Assembly (NCBI GenBank): GCA_937951875.1
Contig: CALGAN010000080.1
Span: forward strand, 1-28,931
Direction: 5' to 3'
DNA from: an uncultured Alkalilimnicola sp.
GTDB taxonomy: Bacteria > Pseudomonadota > Gammaproteobacteria > Nitrococcales > AK92
Length of the DNA: 28,931 nucleotides
Positions 17,041 to 23,828 of the stretch are shown piece after piece. Position numbers and translations under genes: made by a program. The notes under the pieces are model-generated. The model made no database searches and was not told the DNA's origin. It was given only the letters and a program-made list of their open reading frames with translations. Positions within the stretch are counted from its first letter, which is position 1, and every line of letters starts with the position of its first letter.

Positions 17041-18024
17041 ATGCGTGCATGGCTGATCGATAAAGACGAACAAGGCAAACCCCTGCTGCGGCTGGGTGAA
17101 GTCGAGACCCCCGAGCCCGGCCCGGGCGAGATCCGCGTGCGGGTGCAGGCGGTCGGCGTCAACCGCGCCGATCTGCTGCAGGTGCTGGGCCAGTATCCGG
17201 CGCCGCCTGGTGTCGATCCGCGCATCCCGGGGCTGGAGTATACGGGCGTGGTCGACGCGGTCGGGCCGCGGGTGCGGTTGCACCAGGTCGGTGACCGGGT
17301 CATGGGGTTGGTGCCGGGCGCGGCCTACGCCGAGTACGTGGTGGTCACCGAACGCGAAGCCATCCCGGTGCCGGCCGGTGTCGACCTGGTCCAGGCCGCG
17401 GCCCTGCCCGAGGACTATCTCACGGCCTATCGCGCGCTCTACATCGAAGGCGGGCTGCAGCCGGGGCAATGGGCGCTGATCCGCCCGGCCACCGCCGGCG
17501 TCGGCCTGGCGGCGGTGCAGCTGGTGCGGGCCCTGGGCGGCCGGACCATCGGTACCAGCCGCAGCTCGGAGCGGCTGGAGCAGGCGCGTGCGCGCGGCCT
17601 GGGCGTGGCGTTGCTGGACAACGGCAGCCCGCTGGCGCCGCGGGTGATGGCGGTGACTGCCGGCGAAGGCGTGTCGGTGGTGCTGGACATGCTGGGCGGC
17701 GGCGCCTTGGCCGACAACCTGGGTAGCCTGCGCGAGGAAGGCAGTTTGGTGGTGATCGGCCTGCTCACCGGCCGCGAGGCGCCGCTGAACCTAGGACAGC
17801 TGCTGATGCGCCGGCTGCGGATCAAGGCCATGACCATGCGCGCCCAGCCGCTGGAGGAGCGAATCCGCATCGCCCGCGTCTTCGTCGACCGCCTGACGCC
17901 GCTGTTCGCCACCGGGCGGCTGACGCCGCTGGTGTCGCTGGTCCGCGATTTCGACGAGGCGCCGCAGGCGCACCAGGACATGGCCGCCAACAAGCACTTC
18001 GGCAAAATCGTGCTTAAGCTGTGA
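17041..18024 (+). CDS. quinone oxidoreductase-type zinc-independent MDR protein (PIG3-like)
   Basis: This 327-aa medium-chain dehydrogenase/reductase starts with GEVETPEPGPGEIRVRVQAVGVNRADLLQ, the GroES-like domain of quinone reductases. The PGLEYTGVVDAVG stretch follows, and a Rossmann motif RPATAGVGLAAVQL (about 148-161) replaces the more usual GAAGGVG. No structural zinc Cys cluster is present, as expected for NADPH:quinone or enone reductases. PIG3/TP53I3 homologues end in HFGKIVLK-type tails, seen here as HFGKIVLKL. The likely reaction is NADPH-dependent reduction of a quinone or alpha,beta-unsaturated carbonyl; the substrate is unknown. The ATG is preceded by GGAGAG. A strong hairpin follows the stop. 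Confidence 0.92.
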   Translation: MRAWLIDKDEQGKPLLRLGEVETPEPGPGEIRVRVQAVGVNRADLLQVLGQYPAPPGVDPRIPGLEYTGVVDAVGPRVRLHQVGDRVMGLVPGAAYAEYVVVTEREAIPVPAGVDLVQAAALPEDYLTAYRALYIEGGLQPGQWALIRPATAGVGLAAVQLVRALGGRTIGTSRSSERLEQARARGLGVALLDNGSPLAPRVMAVTAGEGVSVVLDMLGGGALADNLGSLREEGSLVVIGLLTGREAPLNLGQLLMRRLRIKAMTMRAQPLEERIRIARVFVDRLTPLFATGRLTPLVSLVRDFDEAPQAHQDMAANKHFGKIVLKL

Positions 18025-18031
18025 GCGGAGG

Positions 18032-18060
18032 GCTACCCAAACCCTTGGGGCTTGGGTAGC
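18032..18060 (+). terminator. stem-loop after the quinone oxidoreductase gene
   Basis: GCTACCCAA (18032-18040) pairs with TTGGGTAGC (18052-18060), and an inner CCC/GGG continues the stem around a 3-base loop. It lies 8 bases past the stop. No U-tract follows, so termination may be partial or Rho-assisted. Confidence 0.55.
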
Positions 18061-18107
18061 CTGCTACCTAAATAATTCATAACGTCCCCTAAGGAGGAGA
18101 GAGAACG

Positions 18108-18878
18108 ATGACGTCCAGCAACGCCGCTGCCGCCGCGCAGCGTCCCGCCCGTTTCTCGGAGGCCGAATGGCAGGTGCGCGTGGATCTGGCCGCCTGCTAC
18201 CGGCTGATCCCGATCTTCGGCTGGGAGGACATGATCTTCACCCACATCTCGGCGCGCGTGCCGGGCGACGAAGATCATTTCCTCATCAACCCTTACGGCA
18301 TGTTGTTCCAGGAGATTACCGCTTCGTCGCTGGTGAAGGTCGATAAGGACGGCAACATCGTCGACCCGGGCGAGACGGGTCAGGTCAACCCCGCTGGCTT
18401 CACCATCCACAGCGCCGTGCACATGGCGCGCCCAGAGGTCGGCGCGGTGCTCCACCTGCACGCAGCGGACGGCGTGGCGGTATCCATCCATCCCGAGGGG
18501 CTGATGCCGCTGAGCCAGACTGCGCTGCTGGTGCACAAGCACGTCGCCTACCACGAGTTCGAGGGCGTGGCGCTGAACCTCGACGAGCGCGAGCGCCTGG
18601 TGCGCGACCTCGGCGACAAGAACGTGATGCTGCTGCGCAACCACGGCACGCTCACGGTCGGCCGCGACGTGCCCGAAGCGTTCACCTGGACCTACTACCT
18701 GATGAAGGCCTGCGAGATCCAGGTGAAGGCGCTGCTGGGCGGCAAGCCGCACATGCCGTCGGCCGAGGCGATCGCCACCACTCACGGGCAGTCGGATGGC
18801 TTGCCGATGGTGGCGCCGATGCTGTGGAAAGCGGCGCTGCGCCTGGTCGACCAGAAGCTGCCGGGCTACGCTCAGTAA
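18108..18878 (+). CDS. class II aldolase/adducin family protein
   Basis: This 256-aa protein has FGWEDMIFTHISARVPG near the N-terminus, NPYGMLFQEITASSLVKVD, the zinc ligands H116 and H118 (AVLHLHAADG) and H179 (LLRNHGTLTVG). The region matching the catalytic Glu of fuculose-phosphate aldolase reads NPAGFTIH, with no Glu. It may not perform a normal retro-aldol reaction; related adducin-like members are annotated across proteobacteria without a defined substrate, and some are decarboxylases or epimerases. The ATG at 18108 has a strong AAGGAGGAGAG upstream, and the 83-base leader contains the preceding gene's hairpin. A bidirectional terminator separates it from the convergent ketopantoate-reductase-like gene. 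Confidence 0.9.
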   Translation: MTSSNAAAAAQRPARFSEAEWQVRVDLAACYRLIPIFGWEDMIFTHISARVPGDEDHFLINPYGMLFQEITASSLVKVDKDGNIVDPGETGQVNPAGFTIHSAVHMARPEVGAVLHLHAADGVAVSIHPEGLMPLSQTALLVHKHVAYHEFEGVALNLDERERLVRDLGDKNVMLLRNHGTLTVGRDVPEAFTWTYYLMKACEIQVKALLGGKPHMPSAEAIATTHGQSDGLPMVAPMLWKAALRLVDQKLPGYAQ

Positions 18879-18906
18879 CCGCACACCCGCGAGGTGCATA
18901 CCAAAA

Positions 18907-18934
18907 AGGACGGGCCCCCTTTGGGGCCCGTCCT
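18907..18934. terminator. bidirectional intrinsic terminator between convergent genes
   Basis: A 12-bp perfect stem (18907-18918 with 18923-18934, loop CTTT) is preceded by a run of A on the plus strand, which gives TTTTT on the minus strand after the stem. It suits the minus-strand reductase transcript best and also ends the aldolase transcript. Confidence 0.85.
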
Positions 18935-18944
18935 GCGTTTCGGC

Positions 18945-19892
18945 TTACGCTTGCTGCGCCCGTTGCTTGAGGTTGGCCACCAGCATGCGCAAGAGACCGT
19001 AGGCGGTGCTCAGGTGCGGCACCGGCACGCCGAGTTTTTCCGCCATCCGCACCACATTGCCCAGGATCGGCTCGACCTCCAGCGGCCGGCCGTTGAGGAA
19101 ATCCAGCGCCATGCTGTTGTGGTAGGCCGGCATCTTCTTGGTGGCGTCGATATTGCTGTCGATGATGTCCTCCGGCAACGGATGGCCGGCGGCGGCGGCC
19201 ACCGCGCACACCTCCTGCATCATCGCGCGGATGAGCGCCTCGTTCTCCGGCGTGGACAGCATCAGCTTGGTGTCGGCGCCGCCGGCCAGGACCGAGGTCG
19301 GATTGAACGGCGTGTTCCACACCGCCTTGCGCCAGCGCTCGGTGAGCACGTTCTCCGACACCACGGCCTTGATCCCGCCGGCCTGCAGCAACTCGGCGAA
19401 GCGGTGCGTCGCCGCGCTCGCGCCCTTGGGGAAGTCGCCGAACATGAGCTGGCCGTAGGCCTTGTGGTCCACCAGGCCGGGCCCCACGCGGCTGACCGCG
19501 ACGAACGCCAGCGCGCTCACCACCGTATTGTTGGGGAACGCCTCGACGATCTCCGGTTCGATGTCGATGCCGTTCTCGATCAGCACGATCGTGGTGTTGG
19601 GGCCGACCGCCGGACGCATGATGCGCACACGGTCGATGCCCTCCACCACCTTCAACGCCACCACCAGATAGTCCGGCGTCTCGGTGACCTCCTCGGTGCT
19701 GCGGTACACGGCCGCCGGCCGGAACGACAGGTCACCCAGGGGGCTGCTGATCTTGAAGCCGTTGTCCCGTACGGCCTCGTATTCCGAACGCAGCACCACC
19801 GAAACCGCCGCCCCCGCGCGATGCAGAATCGCGCCGTAGAAACTGCCGATTGCGCCGGCACCCACTATCAGCACTTTGGTCTGATCCACCAT
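18945..19892 (-). CDS. 2-dehydropantoate 2-reductase (ketopantoate reductase) family protein
   Basis: This 315-aa protein has an N-terminal Rossmann motif VLIVGAGAIGSFYGAIL (about 7-23), VVALKVVEG (NADPH/substrate region, K81), IENGID, and the C-terminal catalytic segment ENVLTERWRKAVWNTPFNP (K189, N193 and N197 positions). The PanE/ApbA family reduces 2-dehydropantoate to pantoate with NADPH for coenzyme A synthesis, but many paralogues act on other 2-oxo acids. Here it is not with pan genes; it is the last minus-strand gene after a MarR regulator in a fatty-acyl region, so a catabolic or side-substrate role is equally possible. The ATG at 19890-19892 has GGAGAG close upstream. Confidence 0.9.
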   Translation of the reverse strand: MVDQTKVLIVGAGAIGSFYGAILHRAGAAVSVVLRSEYEAVRDNGFKISSPLGDLSFRPAAVYRSTEEVTETPDYLVVALKVVEGIDRVRIMRPAVGPNTTIVLIENGIDIEPEIVEAFPNNTVVSALAFVAVSRVGPGLVDHKAYGQLMFGDFPKGASAATHRFAELLQAGGIKAVVSENVLTERWRKAVWNTPFNPTSVLAGGADTKLMLSTPENEALIRAMMQEVCAVAAAAGHPLPEDIIDSNIDATKKMPAYHNSMALDFLNGRPLEVEPILGNVVRMAEKLGVPVPHLSTAYGLLRMLVANLKQRAQQA

Positions 19893-20094
19893 GCTCTCTC
19901 CTGCCCTGTTGTTGTCGTCAGCCGAGCTGCGCGGCCCATGGCCGGTACGCCGCGCCGGGCGGACAGGCCCGCTACGGCGAACATGCCGGCCGAATGACAG
20001 CTACCAAACCACAAACAATGAATTACGTGAAAAATGCAAGATGATTCTTTAATTGCCGCCTTCGCTCCCCCTCTCTCGTGCGGCAGCCTCCGAC

Positions 20095-20535
20095 TCAAGG
20101 CAGTTCGTCCGCCCTGCGCCTGATCGTTTCCAGTACCTGGAACGCGGTCTTCAGGTCTTCCTCGGCCACGCCGTCCAGCAGCTCGGCCCTGAGCGTGGCC
20201 GCCACCGCGTCGATTTGGCGAATGGTTTCCCGAGCGCGCGCCAGCAGATAGACACGCTTGCTACGGCGGTCCTGCGAGCAGTCGCGGCGCTCTATCCAGC
20301 CGTCGGCCGCCAGCCGGTCGAGCAGCCGCACCAGGGTTGGGCCTTCGATGCCCAGACGTAGCGCCAGATCCTTTTGAGTAATACCCTCGCCCGCCCGGTA
20401 GACGGCGAGAATGGTGCGCCATTTGGCCTGACTCAGGCCGAGCGGCCGCAAGCGCTGGTCGAGCTTCAGCCGCCAGACCCGCGCCGCGTCGAACAAAAGA
20501 ATGCCGAAGGTATCTACGTAGCGTCGGTCGGACAC
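20095..20535 (-). CDS. MarR-family transcriptional regulator
   Basis: This 146-aa winged-helix protein has LDQRLRPLGLSQAKWRTILAVYRAGEGITQKDLALRLGIEGP covering the DNA-recognition helices, and the wing DRLAADGWIERRDCSQDRRSKRVYLL with the conserved D-R motif. It resembles SlyA/MarR-like sensors of phenolic or lipophilic ligands. The start is GTG (20533-20535), chosen because AAGGAAATCTC lies directly upstream; no ATG is suitable. It lies 202 bases upstream of the ketopantoate-reductase-like gene and 71 bases downstream of a conserved hypothetical. A TGCC-N9-GGCA inverted repeat (20551-20567) overlaps its leader and may be an autoregulatory site. Its targets are probably neighbouring fatty-acyl genes, but this is inferred. 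Confidence 0.93.
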   Translation of the reverse strand: MSDRRYVDTFGILLFDAARVWRLKLDQRLRPLGLSQAKWRTILAVYRAGEGITQKDLALRLGIEGPTLVRLLDRLAADGWIERRDCSQDRRSKRVYLLARARETIRQIDAVAATLRAELLDGVAEEDLKTAFQVLETIRRRADELP

Positions 20536-20606
20536 GAGATTTCCTTAAAATGCCGATTCTGTTGGCAATCTAGTCCGAGACGGCGCCAGCGACAACCCAC
20601 AGACCT

Positions 20607-21176
20607 TTATTCGGACGGCTCTTGGACGAAGCCGAAATGCGCCGGTACCTGCTCGGCGAGAATGCGTTCGACCGGAATCAGTCTGTCCCCGTAGGCCAGC
20701 GCCAAGCCGGTGGCCTCGCCCGGCGGTGCCTCCAGCGCGGCCATCACCTCGGCTTCCGAAGCGGGACTGCCGTCGGCGCGGCGGAAGCGCTCCAGCGCCC
20801 AAGGCAGGTCGCTGTCGGCCAACAGCGCCGGCCCCTTGGCGAAGCGCAGCAGCAGACTGCCGTTGTCGTCGATCCAGGCGCCGTCGATCGCCTCGACCGC
20901 CTCGCCGGTGTGAGTCAGGAGCCGGCCGTCGGGCTCGCTGCGCAGGATCCAGGGGGTGTATTCCAGACTGACGTAACCGCGTTGCGGCCCGTTCTGGAAG
21001 AACCAGCGTCCCTGTTCGTCGCATTCGTAATTACGGCCGATGAAGCTGGTCAGCAGCGCGTGGTCGATGCGAACCCCGCGCAAGTACCACTGCCCGCGGC
21101 GATCCAGCCGCAGCCAGCCGAACAGGGCCGGTACGTTTGGCCATTTCTTCATGGCCTGCAGCACGATCTCGTCCAC
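20607..21176 (-). CDS. conserved hypothetical protein (DUF2946-like, name uncertain)
   Basis: This 189-aa soluble protein starts MDEIVLQAMKKWPNVPALFGWLRLDRRGQW, continues with IGRNYECDEQGRWFFQNGPQRGYVSLEYTPWILR and ends in VPAHFGFVQEPSE. I recognise this as a conserved proteobacterial protein of unknown function with many W, Y and G residues in antiparallel-strand patterns and no enzyme motif. I am not sure of its DUF number. The start is a GTG at 21174-21176 with AAGGA nine bases upstream; an ATG eight codons later lacks a ribosome site. No signal peptide or membrane segment is seen. It lies downstream of the acyl-CoA dehydrogenase pair, separated by three hairpins, and upstream of the MarR gene. 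Confidence 0.8.
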   Translation of the reverse strand: MDEIVLQAMKKWPNVPALFGWLRLDRRGQWYLRGVRIDHALLTSFIGRNYECDEQGRWFFQNGPQRGYVSLEYTPWILRSEPDGRLLTHTGEAVEAIDGAWIDDNGSLLLRFAKGPALLADSDLPWALERFRRADGSPASEAEVMAALEAPPGEATGLALAYGDRLIPVERILAEQVPAHFGFVQEPSE

Positions 21177-21259
21177 GGCGGTATTCCTTGGTAGATCCGA
21201 CGTTCTGCATCAGTGCGGGCATGCGCGGCGGCATCAAGCGCACGGCCCCGAAGAACCTC

Positions 21260-21336
21260 CGGCAAACCCCGGACACCGGGGCTTGCCGCAGATCCTTTTA
21301 AGGTAGCGCGGCCCTCGCCGCCGTGGCGAGGGCCGC
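21260..21336 (-). terminator. tandem stem-loops after the acyl-CoA dehydrogenase pair
   Basis: A perfect 12-bp stem (21308-21319 with 21325-21336) begins 12 bases past the dehydrogenase stop. A 6+6-bp stem with one mismatch (21260-21272 with 21276-21288) follows in the minus direction. A third 7-bp inverted repeat around TTAA overlaps the stop codon itself. No U-tract is seen. Together they probably mark the end of the fadE transcript. Confidence 0.55.
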
Positions 21337-21347
21337 AGGAAGCCGCC

Positions 21348-22502
21348 TTAAGCGGCGGCTTCCGCCGTCTCCATCAGCGCCGAGAAGCGGTCGAGATGGA
21401 AGTCGACGTCGCCCAGCTGGTGGTCGATCATGACCAGTCGCTTGGCGAAGTGCGGCATGGCGTACTCCCAGGTCATGCCGATACCGCCGTGCAGCTGGAT
21501 ACCCTGCTCGGCCACGAAGCGGCCGCCCTTGCCGATGATGTACTTGGCGGCGCTCAGGGTGCGCTCGCGCTCGGCGACATCGTCGCTGTCCACCACCGAG
21601 GCGGCCAGGATCGCCATCGAGCGGGCCTGCTCCAGCTCCATGAACATGTCGACCATACGGTGCTGCAGCGCCTGGAACTTGCCGATCGGCTGGCCGAACT
21701 GCTTGCGGGTCTTGAGGTATTCGAGGGTCATGTTGCAGACCACCTCCATCGCGCCCACGGCCTCCGAGCACAGCGCCAGGATGCCGCGGCCGGTGACGCG
21801 CTCGATCGCCGCGTAGGCCTTGCCCGGCTCGCCCAGGGCGGCGTCGGCGCCGACCTGCACACCGTCCAGGCTGATCTCGGCGACACGCAGGCCGTCGATG
21901 GTGCCGCAGCCGCGGATCTTGACGCCGGCCGCCTTGGGATCGACCAGGAATAGGCCGATGCCGTCGGTGTCGGTGAGGTTGCCGCTGACGCGGGCCGAAA
22001 CGATCAGCAGATCGGCCTCGGCGCCGTTCAGCACCACGGCCTTCTGGCCCGTGAGCTTCCAGCCGTCGCCGCTACGCTCGGCCTTGGTGGCCACCTGCGA
22101 CAGGCTGTAGCGCGAGTCGGGCTCGCCATGGGCGAAGGCCAGCAGCAGCTCGCCGGCGATCACGCGGCCGAGGATGTCCTCCTTCTGCGCGTCGCTGCCC
22201 AGCGCCTCGACCAGGCCGCCGCCCAGCACCACGGTCGCCAGGTACGGCTCGACCACCAGGCCCTTGCCGAACTCCTGCATGACCAGCATCAGCTCGACGC
22301 CGCCGCCGCCGAAGCCGCCGACGGCCTCGGAGAAGGGCACGCCCAGCAGACCCATCTCGGCGTACTGCCGCCAGAAGTCGCGGGAGAAGCCGAGCTCGGA
22401 CTTGGCCAGCTTCTGACGAGTCTCGAAGTCATACTGCTCGCGCACCAGTCGGGCGACGGTGTCCTGCAGCATGCGTTGTTCGTCGGTGAGAGAGAAATCC
22501 AT
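21348..22502 (-). CDS. acyl-CoA dehydrogenase, FAD-motif subunit of a heteromeric pair
   Basis: This 384-aa protein has MDFSLTDEQRMLQDTVARLV at its start, VGGFGGGGVELMLVMQEFGKGL, and the FAD-phosphate motif TRKQFGQPIGKFQALQHRMVDM (R266, about 265-286). The C-terminal LHGGIGMTWEYAMPHFAKRL resembles FadE28/ChsE5-type subunits. It lacks a catalytic Glu in both usual places: GRGILALCSEA at helix G, and no YEGT. Its partner, encoded 12 bases upstream, has the Glu. Together they should form an alpha2-beta2 dehydrogenase such as those acting on steroid side-chain or other branched/cyclic acyl-CoAs. The ribosome site AGGAGG overlaps the partner's TAG stop (TAGGAGG), so translation is tightly coupled. 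Confidence 0.92.
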   Translation of the reverse strand: MDFSLTDEQRMLQDTVARLVREQYDFETRQKLAKSELGFSRDFWRQYAEMGLLGVPFSEAVGGFGGGGVELMLVMQEFGKGLVVEPYLATVVLGGGLVEALGSDAQKEDILGRVIAGELLLAFAHGEPDSRYSLSQVATKAERSGDGWKLTGQKAVVLNGAEADLLIVSARVSGNLTDTDGIGLFLVDPKAAGVKIRGCGTIDGLRVAEISLDGVQVGADAALGEPGKAYAAIERVTGRGILALCSEAVGAMEVVCNMTLEYLKTRKQFGQPIGKFQALQHRMVDMFMELEQARSMAILAASVVDSDDVAERERTLSAAKYIIGKGGRFVAEQGIQLHGGIGMTWEYAMPHFAKRLVMIDHQLGDVDFHLDRFSALMETAEAAA

Positions 22503-22514
22503 CGCGTCGGCCTC

Positions 22515-23711
22515 CTAGAGCCCGAGGATCATCTTGGAGATGATGTTCTTCTGAATCTCGTTGGAACCGCCATAGATCGAGATCTTGCGGCGGTTGAAGT
22601 ATTCCGCGGCCAGCGGATTGGCGTACTCGGGCCCGATCGGCTCGCCCTGGTAGCCGGCGTCGCGCGCCTCCGGCACGTACGGCAGCGCGTAGGGACCGAG
22701 CGCCTGACGGGTCAGGTTGGTGATCTCCTGACGGATCTCGGTGCCGCGAACCTTCAGCATGGAGCTCTCCGCGCCCGGCACCCCGCCGTTCTGGGCGGCG
22801 GCGACCATGCGCAGGTTGGTCACTTCCAGCGCCATCAGCTCCATCTCCACCGCGGCGATGCGGGCCCGGAAGCCCGGATCCTCGATCAGCGGCCGGCCGT
22901 TCTTGAGCTGCTTGGAGGCGATTTCCTTGAGACGGCGCAGGCCCTCTTTGGCCATGCCGACGCCGGCGATACCGGTGCGCTCATAGGTGAGCAGGTACTT
23001 GGCGCAGGTCCAGCCCTTGTTCTCCTCGCCGACCAGGTTCTCGACCGGCACCTTGACGTTGTCGAGGAAGACCTCGTTGACCTCGTGCTCGCCGTCCAGG
23101 GTGATGATCGGCCGCACGGTGATGCCCGGGGTCTTCATGTCGATCAGCAGGAAGGAGATGCCCTCCTGCGGCTTGGCGTCGGGGTTGGTCCGCACCAGGC
23201 AGAACATCATGTTGGCGTGCTGACCCAGGGTGGTCCAGGTCTTCTGGCCGTTGACGATGTAGTAGTCGCCTTCGCGCACCGCCCGGGTCTTGAGGCTGGC
23301 CAGGTCGGAACCGGCGCCCGGCTCGGAGTAACCCTGGCACCACCAATCCTCCTGGTTGAGGATGCGGGGCAGATACTTCTTCTTCTGCTCCTCGGTGCCG
23401 AACTTGATGATCACCGGGCCGACCATGCTCACGCCGAACGGCACGATGCCCGGCGCGCCGGCGGCGGCCATCTCTTCCTCGAAGATGTGGCGCTTGATCG
23501 GGCCCCAGCCGGTGCCGCCGTACTCTTTCGGCCAGTGCAGCGCGAACCAGCCGCGCTCATTGAGGATCTTCTGCCAGCGAACGATCTCTTCCTTGGTCAG
23601 ACGCTTGTGCGCCTTGACCTTGGCCGCGATTTCCGGCGGCAGTTTTTCCCGAAGGAACTGGCGCACTTCCTCGCGGAACGCCTGCTCTTCTGCGGTGTAG
23701 TTCAGGTCCAT
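22515..23711 (-). CDS. acyl-CoA dehydrogenase, catalytic-Glu subunit of a heteromeric pair
   Basis: This 398-aa protein has EYGGTGWGPIKRHIFEEE, CQGYSEPGAGSDLASLKTRA (about 125-144), GQKTWTTLGQHANMMFCLVRT and a C-terminal YGGSNEIQKNIISKMILGL. Residue E244 in YERTG sits on helix G, where FadE29/ChsE4, isovaleryl- and long-chain dehydrogenases place their catalytic base; the MCAD position is Gly in YGGS. The RxQFG FAD motif is absent and instead occurs in the partner. This complementary loss is the mark of the heterotetrameric dehydrogenases known from mycobacterial cholesterol catabolism, though related pairs are widespread in proteobacteria. The ATG at 23709-23711 has GAGGT about 12 bases upstream. 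It follows the FadB-like gene with a 117-base gap containing a GC hairpin. Confidence 0.93.
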   Translation of the reverse strand: MDLNYTAEEQAFREEVRQFLREKLPPEIAAKVKAHKRLTKEEIVRWQKILNERGWFALHWPKEYGGTGWGPIKRHIFEEEMAAAGAPGIVPFGVSMVGPVIIKFGTEEQKKKYLPRILNQEDWWCQGYSEPGAGSDLASLKTRAVREGDYYIVNGQKTWTTLGQHANMMFCLVRTNPDAKPQEGISFLLIDMKTPGITVRPIITLDGEHEVNEVFLDNVKVPVENLVGEENKGWTCAKYLLTYERTGIAGVGMAKEGLRRLKEIASKQLKNGRPLIEDPGFRARIAAVEMELMALEVTNLRMVAAAQNGGVPGAESSMLKVRGTEIRQEITNLTRQALGPYALPYVPEARDAGYQGEPIGPEYANPLAAEYFNRRKISIYGGSNEIQKNIISKMILGL

Positions 23712-23788
23712 GAAAGGTTTACCTCGTGGATGTGAATCTGGCGTCGCGGGGACGTCCTATAGCGTTCGATTCCAGCCTGACAAGACCA

Positions 23789-23821
23789 CGCGGGACGGCC
23801 GGCTCGCCCGACCGCCCCGCG
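23789..23821 (-). terminator. GC-rich hairpin between the FadB-like and dehydrogenase genes
   Basis: CGCGGG (23789-23794) pairs with CCCGCG (23816-23821), with three further pairs after one A-C mismatch. It lies 8 bases past the FadB-like stop. It lacks a U-tract, so partial read-through into the dehydrogenase pair is likely. Confidence 0.4.
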
Positions 23822-23828
23822 CCCGATT

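Noticed and set aside
20551..20567. TGCC-N9-GGCA inverted repeat in the MarR gene leader
   Set aside because: Only four-base arms; position is suggestive of autoregulation but chance is likely. Mentioned only with the gene.
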